Origin: Moraxella sp.
GTDB taxonomy: Bacteria > Pseudomonadota > Gammaproteobacteria > Pseudomonadales > Moraxellaceae
Reading direction: 5' to 3'
Length of the DNA stretch: 64,000 nt
Assembly (NCBI GenBank): GCA_030528385.1
Contig: JAUMYZ010000008.1
Location: forward strand, 1-64,000
The notes below the pieces were generated by a model, which did not search any database, had not been told where the DNA came from, and saw only the letters and a program-made list of their open reading frames with translations. The first letter of the stretch is position 1, and every line of letters begins with the position of its first letter. Shown here in pieces: positions 26,449-35,104 of the stretch. The translations under genes were made by a program, and so were the position numbers.

Positions 26449-27484
26449 AACCGAGTATCTCCAATCCAACGTGATGGTCGCTAAAAAACCGTTTGGCTTG
26501 GGCGGTGGCTTGGGGGTCGCCCAGCACCTGCGCGATGGTAAAACCAAACTTAACGCCGCCTGCGTAGTCCATCTGTGAAGTTAAAATGTTAAATTCCACA
26601 CCAAAGCGTTTGCTGGCTTGAGAAAACAGCGGACTGTCTACAGAATTGCCCGTAAATTCAAACTTGATGACAGGGTAGGTGTGAGCAGCTGGCGTTGGTA
26701 ACAGCGCCTGCAAAAAGGTATCGGGCAAGCCAATATGAAAGGTGGAACGGATAAAGGCTTTGGCAAGTTCGGTTGTTGGGTTGGCAAAAATTTCGCTGAC
26801 CGAGCCTTGTTCCACCAACACGCCTTTGTCAATGACCGCCACTTTGTCGCAAATTTGTTTGACCACGTCCATTTCGTGGGTGATGAGTAAGATGGTGATG
26901 CCCAGTTCGCGGTTGATTTTTTTGAGCAGTGCCAAAATCGCTTGGGTGGTGGCAGGGTCAAGCGCGGACGTGGCTTCATCGCAGAGCAGTACTTTGGGGT
27001 CAGACGCGAGCGCTCGGGCAATCGCCACACGCTGTTTTTGACCGCCCGAAAGATTGGCAGGATAAACGTGGTGTTTGTCGCTTAGTCCCACCAAAGCCAG
27101 AAGCTCGGCGACTTTTTTGCCGATGGTGGTTTTGGCAGTGCCTGACAATTCTAGGGGCAGGGCGACGTTGTCAAAGACGTTGCGCGAATGGAGCAAATTA
27201 AAATGCTGAAAAATCATGCCGATTTTGCGGCGTTCTTTGATGAGTTTGTCGGCAGACAGGGCGGTCAAGTCTACGCCATCAACCAGCACTTGTCCTTGGG
27301 TGGGGCGCTCAAGCAAATTGACGCAGCGAATGAGCGTGCTTTTGCCTGCGCCCGACGCACCAATCACCCCAAAAATCTCTCCTTGGGCGACGGTCAAATT
27401 GGTGGGTTGTACGGCAACAAATTCTGTCGCGCGCCCATCTTTTTTGATATAAAAACTTTTGCTAACACCGTTTAGTTGTATCAT
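26438..27484 (-). CDS. metN: Methionine ABC transporter ATP-binding protein MetN
   Basis: This 348-aa ATPase drives methionine import. Walker A is GASGAGKST (about 40-48), the ABC signature is [15 protein letters not shown], and Walker B is [12 protein letters not shown]. The C-terminal NIL (ACT-like) domain, from about residue 270, binds methionine and feeds back on transport (trans-inhibition). It is the first gene of metNI. A TGTTATAAT extended -10 lies 27-35 bases upstream. No S-box is expected in this lineage, and I see no clear Met box. Confidence 0.95.
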   Translation of the reverse strand: MIQLNGVSKSFYIKKDGRATEFVAVQPTNLTVAQGEIFGVIGASGAGKSTLIRCVNLLERPTQGQVLVDGVDLTALSADKLIKERRKIGMIFQHFNLLHSRNVFDNVALPLELSGTAKTTIGKKVAELLALVGLSDKHHVYPANLSGGQKQRVAIARALASDPKVLLCDEATSALDPATTQAILALLKKINRELGITILLITHEMDVVKQICDKVAVIDKGVLVEQGSVSEIFANPTTELAKAFIRSTFHIGLPDTFLQALLPTPAAHTYPVIKFEFTGNSVDSPLFSQASKRFGVEFNILTSQMDYAGGVKFGFTIAQVLGDPQATAQAKRFFSDHHVGLEILGYVA

Positions 27485-27510
27485 GGTGATGATTCGTTAC
27501 AAAAGCTCTT

Positions 27511-27519
27511 ATTATAACA
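27511..27519 (-). promoter_or_regulatory. Extended -10 promoter of metNI
   Basis: On the minus strand TGTTATAAT is a perfect extended -10 element, about 27 bases before the metN ATG. The -35 region is weak. Confidence 0.5.
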
Positions 27520-27582
27520 GGTTCATTTGACAAAAAATATTAATAAGACAGCCATTTTGGCATGAGCTTAGTTGTGATTGGA

Positions 27583-29187
27583 CTAAGGCTCGCCAAAGCC
27601 GTTTTTGCCTTTGAGTGGCAGCAGCAGCAAAAAGCGGGTTTTGCCTTGCCAAACGTCAGTGCTGATATGACCATTGTGCGCTTCGGTGATTTGTGCAACG
27701 AGAGACAATCCCAAGCCAGAGCCCTTTTTTTCTTGCTTGAGCCGCACAAAAGGGTTAAAAATGGCTTCGCGTTTTTCTATGCTGATGCCTACACCTTGGT
27801 CAATGACCGCCAAAACCGCAAAATTGGCTTCGGGCTCGCCTTTGCTTTTGTCTTTGCGCGCCAAACGCTTTAAGAAACTGTTTTTGGTGGGCTGGGTGGT
27901 GGTTTCGGTGTCGGTGGCGTTGTCTGTGGTGTCTTCGCAGTCTATCAAACGGCTGTCGCTGCTGGCGCTCGCCAAATCGGTCAAGGCTTTGGGAATGAGC
28001 TGCGCGTCTTTGGCACTGGTGGCGGTGTACAGATACACTTCAATGGGGGGCGTGCCATGTATCATGGCATTGTTGAGCAAATTTCGTACAAGATGGGTGA
28101 GCAATTTGGGTTGGGCAACCATTGAAACGGGCGTGGCAAACAGTGTGGACTCTGGATAATGCTGGCATTCGTTTTTGACCAACTCATACAAATCAATGGA
28201 TTTGGCGTTTTGTAGGGCATGACCTGCGTCCAAGCGGCTAACGAGCAAAATGCTTTCCACCAAATCGTTGAGTCCTGTCAAATCCTTGTTAATGGCGGCG
28301 GCGCGTTTGTCAAATTTTTCTTTATCGGCGGGGCTGAGTTTTTGGGCGAGTATGTCCATCATCTCAATTTGTAGGCGAATACGGGTGATGGGGGTGCGAA
28401 ACTCATGCGAAGCGTGCGCAAGCAGCAGGCTGTTGGCGTTGATAAGGCTTTCTATTTTTTGGGCGGATTGGTTAAATCCATAAGCGAGCATGGCGATTTC
28501 GTCATTGCCATTGTCGCTGACGCGCACGCTAAAATCGCCATCGCCCAATTTGGTCATTTGTTGGCTCATCTGATTGATGCGCCAAGTGATGTTGTGGGCA
28601 ATCCACCACAACACCGCCGACATGATGATAAGCAACAAAAGTGTGCCTGTAAATAAGTTGAACATGCCCAAAAATGGCGACTGTCTGGGCGGATTGCGAC
28701 TTTCGTACCAGACGGTATAACCTGTGCTGCTTTTGATGAGCACATGTCGATTGCTGTTGCCTGCAAAAGTGGACATCATGCTGGTAACCCAAGACGGCTC
28801 TAAGTGCAGCTGGCTGGGCAATTCTGAATTTTCGGTTTGGACGATGAGTCTGCGATTTTGGTCATAAAGACCGATTTTGGCGTGCAAACTTTCATCAAAA
28901 ATGTCAAAACTTTTTTTGACGATGGCTAAAATAAAACGCGCTTCTAAGCGGTTATTGGCGGCATTAAGACCGTCAACTTCCACCAAAAAAGGGTCAATTT
29001 GATTGGTGATTTGGCTGGCGATGACCTGTGAGCGCATGCTGTCAGAATTGTTGTGCACCAGTTGTGTCAAAAACACCATCGCCACAGCAAAGATAATCAG
29101 TGCCAAAAACACGCTGATAAACAGCCGAGCAAACACTGAGCGAAAACCAAAGCCAGTGCGGTGTTGGGTGGGTAAATCGTCTTTCAT
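27583..29187 (-). CDS. Sensor histidine kinase with an ATP-domain insertion
   Basis: The 534-aa inner-membrane kinase has TM1 (about 21-43), a periplasmic sensor of about 130 aa, TM2 (179-199), a HAMP domain (200-252), and a HisKA dimer domain with the phosphorylated His261 in LAHASHEFRTP. The HATPase domain follows: N box RNLLNNAMIHG (369-379), G1 box DQGVGI (463-468) and G2 box GSGLGLSL (489-496). Between the N and G1 boxes lies a hydrophilic insert of roughly 60 residues (about 390-455) rich in Thr, Asp, Ser and Lys, which standard kinases lack. It lies 72 bases downstream of the response regulator, with a terminator between. The architecture resembles RstB/CpxA-type kinases. The signal is unknown. 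Confidence 0.92.
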   Translation of the reverse strand: MKDDLPTQHRTGFGFRSVFARLFISVFLALIIFAVAMVFLTQLVHNNSDSMRSQVIASQITNQIDPFLVEVDGLNAANNRLEARFILAIVKKSFDIFDESLHAKIGLYDQNRRLIVQTENSELPSQLHLEPSWVTSMMSTFAGNSNRHVLIKSSTGYTVWYESRNPPRQSPFLGMFNLFTGTLLLLIIMSAVLWWIAHNITWRINQMSQQMTKLGDGDFSVRVSDNGNDEIAMLAYGFNQSAQKIESLINANSLLLAHASHEFRTPITRIRLQIEMMDILAQKLSPADKEKFDKRAAAINKDLTGLNDLVESILLVSRLDAGHALQNAKSIDLYELVKNECQHYPESTLFATPVSMVAQPKLLTHLVRNLLNNAMIHGTPPIEVYLYTATSAKDAQLIPKALTDLASASSDSRLIDCEDTTDNATDTETTTQPTKNSFLKRLARKDKSKGEPEANFAVLAVIDQGVGISIEKREAIFNPFVRLKQEKKGSGLGLSLVAQITEAHNGHISTDVWQGKTRFLLLLPLKGKNGFGEP

Positions 29188-29223
29188 CGGGTGTATGGTG
29201 TTTTTGATGTCATCTTTTATGAC

Positions 29224-29246
29224 AAAAAGGTGGCAAAACCACCTTT
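29224..29246 (-). terminator. Terminator between response regulator and kinase genes
   Basis: On the minus strand AAAGGTGG and CCACCTTT form a perfect eight-base-pair stem with a five-base loop, followed by a T run. It lies 14 bases after the response regulator stop codon and before the kinase gene of the same operon. It may act as an attenuator. Confidence 0.8.
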
Positions 29247-29259
29247 GTGATGATGCTTG

Positions 29260-29982
29260 TTATATTTGGTCGGTGGCGAACTGATAACCAACGCCGCGCA
29301 CGGTGATGATGCGTTTGGGCTGACGTGGGTTGTCTTCAATGAGCGCACGCAAGCGAGAAATGTGCACATCAATGGCACGGTCAATGTTTTCGGAGCTGTC
29401 GTCATTGGGCATGGCTTGCCAGAGCTGTTCGCGATTGAGTACTTTGCCTGCATGGGTGGCAAAATAATGCAAAAGCTGGAACTGGTGGGTGGTCAGACGC
29501 ACAATCTTGTCATCAATGGTAACTTCGTGGCTGTCAGGAAAGACCGACAAACGCCCAAAGGTCAGGCTGCCAGAGTTGATGTCCACTTGGTTGGGGGTTT
29601 CGTGGCGGCGCAGCACCGCCCGAATGCGCGCCAGCAACTCGCGTGGCTCAAAGGGTTTGGAGATGTAATCGTCAGCGCCCATCTCAAGACCAAGCACGCG
29701 GTCGGTGGTGTCGCCTTTGGCGGTGAGCATGATGATAGGGACTTTGTTGATTTGGGTGTTTTTTGAGCCACGCACTTTTTGGCAAACTTGCATGCCGTCC
29801 ATGTCAGGCAACATCAAATCAAGCACCACCAAATCAATGTCGCGCTCTTTGGTGTCCAAGATGTCTAAACCTGCTTGAGCGGTTAGGGCGTGATGAACTT
29901 CATAATAATTCATGGACAAATAATCGCTGATAAGTTCTGCCAAATCTGGGTCGTCTTCAATCAACAAAATCTGTTTACTCAT
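29260..29982 (-). CDS. OmpR/PhoB-family response regulator
   Basis: The 240-aa DNA-binding regulator pairs with the downstream kinase. The receiver domain (about 1-125) has the acidic pair in LLIEDDPDL, the phospho-acceptor Asp in VVLDLMLPDMDGM (about residue 55), the Thr switch in PIIMLTAKG and the Lys in DDYISKPFEPREL. The C-terminal winged helix (about 140-238) shows DVHISRLRALIED then ITVRGVGYQF. The start at 29982 has AGGTG upstream. The target genes are unknown. Its resemblance is to the general OmpR class; I cannot assign a named orthologue. Confidence 0.93.
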   Translation of the reverse strand: MSKQILLIEDDPDLAELISDYLSMNYYEVHHALTAQAGLDILDTKERDIDLVVLDLMLPDMDGMQVCQKVRGSKNTQINKVPIIMLTAKGDTTDRVLGLEMGADDYISKPFEPRELLARIRAVLRRHETPNQVDINSGSLTFGRLSVFPDSHEVTIDDKIVRLTTHQFQLLHYFATHAGKVLNREQLWQAMPNDDSSENIDRAIDVHISRLRALIEDNPRQPKRIITVRGVGYQFATDQI

Positions 29983-30027
29983 AGTACACCTGTTTACTAA
30001 AATAATGTTGTGATTTGAGTGTGTTGC

Positions 30028-30045
30028 ATTGGCTATATTGCCAAT
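30028..30045. promoter_or_regulatory. Inverted repeat, possible operator
   Basis: ATTGGC-TATATT-GCCAAT is a perfect dyad with six-base arms and a six-base centre, 46-63 bases upstream of the response regulator start. It could be a regulator site or part of the minus-strand promoter. Confidence 0.4.
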
Positions 30046-30194
30046 CTTTGGCAGTCTTAGCAAGCAATAATTGACGATTGGGTACAAAAAATCACAAAAT
30101 TAACCAATTATTTGCACCAATTTGTCCACAGTTTGTCGTCAATGTTGCTAGACTTTGCCAATTTTGGCACAAGGGCAAAAGTCATAAAGCAGGC

Positions 30195-30223
30195 TTGCTT
30201 TTTGTGGTAAATTTTTATAAAAT
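30195..30223 (+). promoter_or_regulatory. Predicted sigma-70 promoter of rplS
   Basis: TTGCTT (30195-30200) and TAAAAT (30218-30223) are 17 bases apart, 135 bases before the rplS ATG. This supports independent expression of rplS. Confidence 0.5.
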
Positions 30224-30358
30224 AGCAAGGTTTTTTGTGTCTATGTGGCTAAGACAAGTTTTTGCTAAAGACAAAAACATGACGATTACGATGATACGCG
30301 GCCTTTTGCCACACAAATAAAGGTTTGGAGCCTATGTCATCTATTTTGGAGTGCTCCC

Positions 30359-30724
30359 ATGAGTAACAAACACCCCTTGGTACAACAAATTGAGAATGCC
30401 CAACTAAAACAACACCCAGCTTTTGCCCCAGGTGATACTGTGGTGGTGCAAGTCAAAGTGCGCGAAGGCGACCGTGAGCGTTTGCAGGCCTTTGAAGGTG
30501 TGGTCATTGCTAAGCGCAATCGTGGTCTTAACTCATCATTCACCGTACGCAAAATCTCAAGTGGCATTGGCGTTGAGCGTGCCTTTCAGTTGCATTCGCC
30601 CTTGATTGACAGCATCAGCGTCAAGCGCCGTGGCGATGTGCGCCGTGCCAAACTGTACTACTTGCGTAGCCGCTCTGGTAAAGCTGCCCGCATCAAAGAA
30701 AAACTGGGCAAAAAAGAAGCCTAA
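30359..30724 (+). CDS. rplS: 50S ribosomal protein L19
   Basis: L19 (121 aa) sits at the 30S-50S interface of the ribosome. The sequence reads [20 protein letters not shown] and later [18 protein letters not shown], an almost invariant C-terminal signature. GGAG lies ten bases before the ATG. The gene normally ends the rpsP-rimM-trmD-rplS operon; here the three upstream genes are absent, and a divergent two-component system takes their place. It has its own promoter and terminator. Confidence 0.98.
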   Translation: MSNKHPLVQQIENAQLKQHPAFAPGDTVVVQVKVREGDRERLQAFEGVVIAKRNRGLNSSFTVRKISSGIGVERAFQLHSPLIDSISVKRRGDVRRAKLYYLRSRSGKAARIKEKLGKKEA

Positions 30725-30740
30725 GTTTTCTTTATCAAGC

Positions 30741-30770
30741 AAACCCTGTCAATTTGGCGGGGTTTTGTTT
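30741..30770 (+). terminator. Terminator of rplS
   Basis: AAACCCTG and CGGGGTTT form an eight-base-pair stem (one wobble) with a nine-base loop and a T-rich tail. Confidence 0.75.
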
Positions 30771-30793
30771 TGACTGTCAGTGAGACGATGGTG

Positions 30794-32620
30794 ATGAACA
30801 CACAAAACAGACAAATGCGACTGAGCCAACTGCTCAAAAATTTGCCCAACTTGCCAGGGGTGTACCAAATGCTGAGCAAGACAGGTGAAATACTGTATGT
30901 CGGCAAAGCCAAATCGCTAAAAAGCCGAGTGTCCAGTTATTTTAACAAACACCTTGACCACCCAAAAACCAAAGCGTTGGTGCAACGCATTGATGACATT
31001 GAAACCATCGTGGTGCACAGTGAAAGCGAAGCGCTGCTGCTTGAACAAAATCTGATTAAAGCACATCGCCCGCCTTATAATGTGATGTTGCGCGATGACA
31101 AATCGTATTTGTATTTGTTTGTTTCTGTGGATAAATTTGCCAAAATTGGCATTGGGCGTGGCAAGGCAAAGCACAAACAGGCGCGTTTTTTTGGGCCTTA
31201 TCCGTCATCAAGCAGCGCCAAAGAAGCGCTAGAAGTGTTGCAAAAACTGTTTTTGCTTAGAGACTGCACCAATCAAGTGTTTGCCACCCGACAGCGCCCT
31301 TGTTTGCAATACCAGATTAAACGTTGTTCGGCGCCTTGTGTGGGACTCATTGACCACAGAGACTATGAGCAAGATGTCCAAAGGGCGTTGCAATTTTTGC
31401 AAGGCAACAGCCAAGCACTGCAAGCCGACCTTATCCAAAAAATGCACGAGTGCGCCGACAAAATGCAGTTTGAGCAGGCGGTGTTTTATCGTGAACGTCT
31501 GGCGATGTTGTCAGAGATTGGCGCCAAGCAAGCGGTGTATCGTTTGGACGGCAGCGCCGATGTGTTTGCCATTGCTCAGCAGGCGGGATTGTTGGCGGTG
31601 AATGTGTTGACGGTGCGTGGCGGCAAAGTGCTCGGCGACAAACCCTATTTTCTTGACATGCCCATGTTGGGCGATGAAACGCTCAGCGAGACTTTGGAGC
31701 GCTTTTTGTTGTCGTTTTATGCAGATGTCAGCGACGATTTGCCCAAAGAAATCATTGTGGATAGGGCGCTAACCAACAGCCAAACCATACAAACGCTGTT
31801 ACAAACACATTTTAAACAAAAAACCTTGATAAAACACCAAGTGCAGACGCACCGTGCCCAGTGGCTGGCTTTGAGCAAACTCAACCTGACCAATGCGCTT
31901 GCTGTTAAACTGCTGGATTATCACGAGTTGCAACAGCGTTTTGGGCAGCTACAAAAGGTGCTGTCTGGAGTGTCAGATAGGGCGATTGAGCGCATTGAGT
32001 GCTTTGACATTTCGCACACCATGGGTGAACTGGCAGTGGCATCGTGCGTGGTGTTTGACTCATCAGGAGCAAAAAAGCGCGACTATCGCCAATACAATCT
32101 CTCAAACATCGCCAGTGGTGATGATTATGCGGCGATGGCGCAAGTTCTAAAGCGTCGCTATAGCAAGCACGCTTTGCCTGATTTGTTATTGATTGATGGT
32201 GGTAAGGGGCAGCTTGGTGTTGCCAAAACGGTGTTGGAGCAACTTGGCAAACTCAAACAAACTCTGCTGGTGGGCATTGCCAAAGGCGAAGGGCGCAAAG
32301 CAGGATTGGAAGTGCTGCATTTTTTGCACCATCAGCCCATTGACCTGCCAGCAGACAGCAAGGCGCTGCATTTGTTGATGTATGTTCGCGATGAAGCGCA
32401 CCGTTTTGCCATCAGCGCGCACCGCAAAAAACGCGATAAGGCGCGCGGTTCGTCGGTGCTGGAAGTCATTCCCAATCTGGGCGTCAAGCGCAGGCGTGAG
32501 TTGCTGGCACATTTTGGGGGCATGAGTCAGTTGCTTGGCGCATCACAGATGGACATTGCCAGCGTCAAAGGCATTGGCAAGGGGTTGGCAAGTACCATCT
32601 ACAAGGCGCTGCATGAGTGA
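30794..32620 (+). CDS. uvrC: Excinuclease ABC subunit C
   Basis: The 608-aa nuclease makes both incisions in nucleotide excision repair together with UvrA and UvrB. The N-terminal GIY-YIG domain reads GVYQMLSKTGEILYVGKAKS. A UVR domain (about 200-235, including MQFEQAVFYRERLAML) contacts UvrB. The RNase H-like domain shows ECFDISHTMGE and LLLIDGGKGQLG. Two C-terminal helix-hairpin-helix units include IPNLGVKRRRELL and SVKGIGKGLA. Length equals E. coli UvrC (610 aa). The exact start is uncertain: ATG at 30788 or 30794 and a TTG at 30770 share the frame, and I prefer 30794 by ribosome-site spacing. Confidence 0.96.
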   Translation: MNTQNRQMRLSQLLKNLPNLPGVYQMLSKTGEILYVGKAKSLKSRVSSYFNKHLDHPKTKALVQRIDDIETIVVHSESEALLLEQNLIKAHRPPYNVMLRDDKSYLYLFVSVDKFAKIGIGRGKAKHKQARFFGPYPSSSSAKEALEVLQKLFLLRDCTNQVFATRQRPCLQYQIKRCSAPCVGLIDHRDYEQDVQRALQFLQGNSQALQADLIQKMHECADKMQFEQAVFYRERLAMLSEIGAKQAVYRLDGSADVFAIAQQAGLLAVNVLTVRGGKVLGDKPYFLDMPMLGDETLSETLERFLLSFYADVSDDLPKEIIVDRALTNSQTIQTLLQTHFKQKTLIKHQVQTHRAQWLALSKLNLTNALAVKLLDYHELQQRFGQLQKVLSGVSDRAIERIECFDISHTMGELAVASCVVFDSSGAKKRDYRQYNLSNIASGDDYAAMAQVLKRRYSKHALPDLLLIDGGKGQLGVAKTVLEQLGKLKQTLLVGIAKGEGRKAGLEVLHFLHHQPIDLPADSKALHLLMYVRDEAHRFAISAHRKKRDKARGSSVLEVIPNLGVKRRRELLAHFGGMSQLLGASQMDIASVKGIGKGLASTIYKALHE

Positions 32621-32623
32621 TGT

Positions 32624-34204
32624 TTAGTGGGCGTTTTTGGATTCTTCTAGCAACATGACCATTTTGGCGGTGTGCTTCATCAATCTGTCCAACCAGCGCT
32701 GAGCAACAATCATTTGCAAAGCATCTGAAGCGTTATGGTCAGTAATGGCGGTTTGTTCAACGATGGAGACGCGCAGGTCGTCTTTTTCGGCTTTGAGCGT
32801 GTCGCCGGACGCCACAAAGTACGCCACAAAAGCGCTGGGCAAACCATTGTCAGGCAGTGCATTTAGGTAATAAATCAGTTCCTTAAGGTTGCCCATCACT
32901 TGGGTTAGGCGCTCACTGCCGAAGCCTTGGCGCAGCACATCAACAAAAGAAACGTTCAGCAAGTCATCGCGAATCACGCGCACATAAACCACCAAGCGCA
33001 ACAGCTCAATCAAATGCTGTTGGTCGCTTTGGGCTTGGGGCACGGGCATTTTTTTGAGATAATCGTCCACTTTGCTCAAGGTTTCGTCCAATGCTTGTAT
33101 GTCAATTTGTTCGCTGCTGATGGTGCCTTTGCTGGCTTCAACCACTTGTTGGTATGCCCAAGACAGGCTTTGGCAGAGCGCACGTCTGGCGGTAAAGATT
33201 GCCACCGCAGGCAGTGAAAACAAACTTTCGTCCAAAAAGCGCGTGGCAGGAATGTCCTTTTCGGGCAACAATTTTTCAATGATGTATTGAAACTTTTTGG
33301 TAAAGGGCATAAACATCAGCGCCCCCAACAAACTAAAAGCGGTATGAAAGGCGGCAATGATGACGGTGTTGTCCCAGACGATGACGCGAGCTTCTACCAG
33401 CCACAAGGTTAGGGGCATCAGCCCAAAAAACGCCACCACGGCGGTAATCACATTAAAAATCACGTGCACAGCGGCGGTGCGTTTGGCACTGATGGTGGCA
33501 CCAACTGCGGCCAGTACGGCGGTGGCAACTGTGCCGATATTTTGACCAATCACCAAAGCCAAGGCTTGGGGCAGATCAATGGCTTGGCTGGCTAGGGCGG
33601 CAAGTGTGGCGGTGATGGCGGCGGTTGATGATTGTAATAAAATGGTCATCACCAGTCCAATGACCACCAAAATCAATTGGGTGAGCCAGTCGTTGTTTGA
33701 CCATTGGCTCAAATCCACTTGGTTGGCAAATCCCGCCATGGCTTCTTGCAAAAAGTCAATGCCCAAAAACAACAAACCAAAACCTGCCAGCGACAATCCA
33801 ATCAAAGACACGGTGTCTTTGCCGAGCAGTTTTAGCATGGCGCCTACGCCAACCATTGGCAGGGCAAATGCCGAAATGGAGAACTTTAGCCCCAAAAATG
33901 CCACTATCCAACCTGTGCTGGTGGTGCCGATGTTTGCCCCAATAATCACCCCGATGGCTTGAATAAAAGAAAGCACGCCAGCACTGACAAAACCGATGGT
34001 CGCCAAGGTGGTGGCGGTTGATGATTGCACAACCAAAGTAAAGGCAATGCCTGAGAACATCGCTTTGGTGGGTGAGCCAGTAAAGCGTCCCAGCCACAGG
34101 CGTAAGCTCTCACCTGCAACGGCTTTTAGGCTGTCAGTCATCAGCGCCATGCCAAGCAAAAACAACCCAATTCCCCCTGTAAGGGGCAAAACTACATCAA
34201 ACAA
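32624..34204 (-). CDS. Na/Pi cotransporter family protein with PhoU-like C-terminus
   Basis: The protein (about 526 aa) has the duplicated Na+/phosphate cotransporter core in its first ~300 residues. Repeat one has VVQSSTATTLATIGFV and IGVIIGANIGTTSTGW; repeat two has LLQSSTAAITATLAAL and VIGQNIGTVATAVLAA. These are the QSSS and GxNIGTT-type ion-binding motifs of the NptA/YjbB class. The hydrophilic C-terminal 200 residues look like a PhoU-type helical bundle. It should move phosphate with sodium at the inner membrane. The start is uncertain: AGGAG overlaps a GTG at 34210, so the TTG at 34204, five bases after it, seems the better start. Confidence 0.9.
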   Translation of the reverse strand: MFDVVLPLTGGIGLFLLGMALMTDSLKAVAGESLRLWLGRFTGSPTKAMFSGIAFTLVVQSSTATTLATIGFVSAGVLSFIQAIGVIIGANIGTTSTGWIVAFLGLKFSISAFALPMVGVGAMLKLLGKDTVSLIGLSLAGFGLLFLGIDFLQEAMAGFANQVDLSQWSNNDWLTQLILVVIGLVMTILLQSSTAAITATLAALASQAIDLPQALALVIGQNIGTVATAVLAAVGATISAKRTAAVHVIFNVITAVVAFFGLMPLTLWLVEARVIVWDNTVIIAAFHTAFSLLGALMFMPFTKKFQYIIEKLLPEKDIPATRFLDESLFSLPAVAIFTARRALCQSLSWAYQQVVEASKGTISSEQIDIQALDETLSKVDDYLKKMPVPQAQSDQQHLIELLRLVVYVRVIRDDLLNVSFVDVLRQGFGSERLTQVMGNLKELIYYLNALPDNGLPSAFVAYFVASGDTLKAEKDDLRVSIVEQTAITDHNASDALQMIVAQRWLDRLMKHTAKMVMLLEESKNAH

Positions 34205-34229
34205 AATCACTCCTTAGAAACAAAGCGGT

Positions 34230-35087
34230 TTATTTAAACTCATCGTAGGCGTCTTTCATGAGTTGTTTTAACACGTCTTTTTTGTGGTCGTCAGAAAAAT
34301 CACTGACAGTAACAAAGATGCGATAGCGCCCACTATAATCCAATGTGTCAAACAGGTTGTTGATTTTTTCGTCCAAAATTTCGCTTTGTTCTAATTTTAA
34401 TTCAACAATCACTTGTGAGCGTCTGACCCGAAACAAGACAAAGTTTTTGATTTGACCGTTGCCAATTTCTATGCCGATGTAGGATTTGTTGTATTTGGGT
34501 CTGGCATCGATGCCTGCGTCTTTTAGGCTGGCAAACAGTTTGTCCAGCAAAGTCATCGTTTCTTTGGTGCCGCGCGCTTCCCAATAAGTGCGGTCTGCCA
34601 GCTCGGTTTTGGTTTCGTCGTCGTCCACAAAGCCAAGCACCATTTCATCTAGCACTTTGGTAAAGGTCAAAAAGGTTTTGTTTTCAAATTGATATGCCGA
34701 CATCTTTAGGGCGATGAGTGGAATGCTGCCATTAAACAATTGTAAGACATTAAAAAAGCGCTGGGTGATGTCTTCGGCGATGATGACAGCAACGTGTTTG
34801 TACTGCGGATAGCGTTTGCGCTCTATGTCCCAATATTCAATGGTGCGAATGATGTGGCTTTCGTCCATTTTGCCAAGCTGGATTTCTACTTCAAAGCGTT
34901 TTTTGTTGGTGGTGTCTTGCAGTAAAACATCAAGCCTGCCTGCGTTGGTGTGCCGTCTTTCGCGGTCCAAATAAGACAAATCGCCCAAACCCAAGATGGT
35001 GGGGTTTTTGGCGATGATGTCTTGGATTTGGTTTTCGCTGATGCCGATGTGTTTTAGGTGTATGGGGCTTGCGTGTAATAAAGTCAT
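34230..35087 (-). CDS. PD-(D/E)XK nuclease-like protein with DUF5655-type C-terminus
   Basis: The 285-aa protein has a restriction-endonuclease-like core. GRLDVLLQD carries the Asp (residue 53), and FEVEIQLGK carries Glu68 and Gln70, with Lys73 nearby. This fits the D...ExQ/K active site. The early segment GLGDLSYLDRERR and the helix HIIRTIEYWDIERKR resemble NucS/DUF91-like proteins. The C-terminal third (about 185-285) looks like DUF5655, common in predicted transport or nuclease proteins. It should be a cytoplasmic DNA or RNA nuclease; the substrate is unknown. It lies 17 bases after the ubiM-like gene on the same strand, so it is probably in that operon. No methylase or toxin partner is present. 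Confidence 0.75.
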   Translation of the reverse strand: MTLLHASPIHLKHIGISENQIQDIIAKNPTILGLGDLSYLDRERRHTNAGRLDVLLQDTTNKKRFEVEIQLGKMDESHIIRTIEYWDIERKRYPQYKHVAVIIAEDITQRFFNVLQLFNGSIPLIALKMSAYQFENKTFLTFTKVLDEMVLGFVDDDETKTELADRTYWEARGTKETMTLLDKLFASLKDAGIDARPKYNKSYIGIEIGNGQIKNFVLFRVRRSQVIVELKLEQSEILDEKINNLFDTLDYSGRYRIFVTVSDFSDDHKKDVLKQLMKDAYDEFK

Positions 35088-35104
35088 GGTCTTTGTTGCG
35101 GTTG

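Larger units (their letters stand above)
29983..30358. other. Divergent regulatory region between the response regulator and rplS
   Basis: These 376 bases hold an inverted repeat (30028-30045), the rplS promoter (30195-30223) and a leader of about 130 nt before rplS. The open frame 30078-30320 has no coding character. No other gene is seen. Confidence 0.6.

Noticed and set aside
30078..30320. 80-aa frame between the response regulator and rplS
   Set aside because: No coding character and it covers the rplS promoter.
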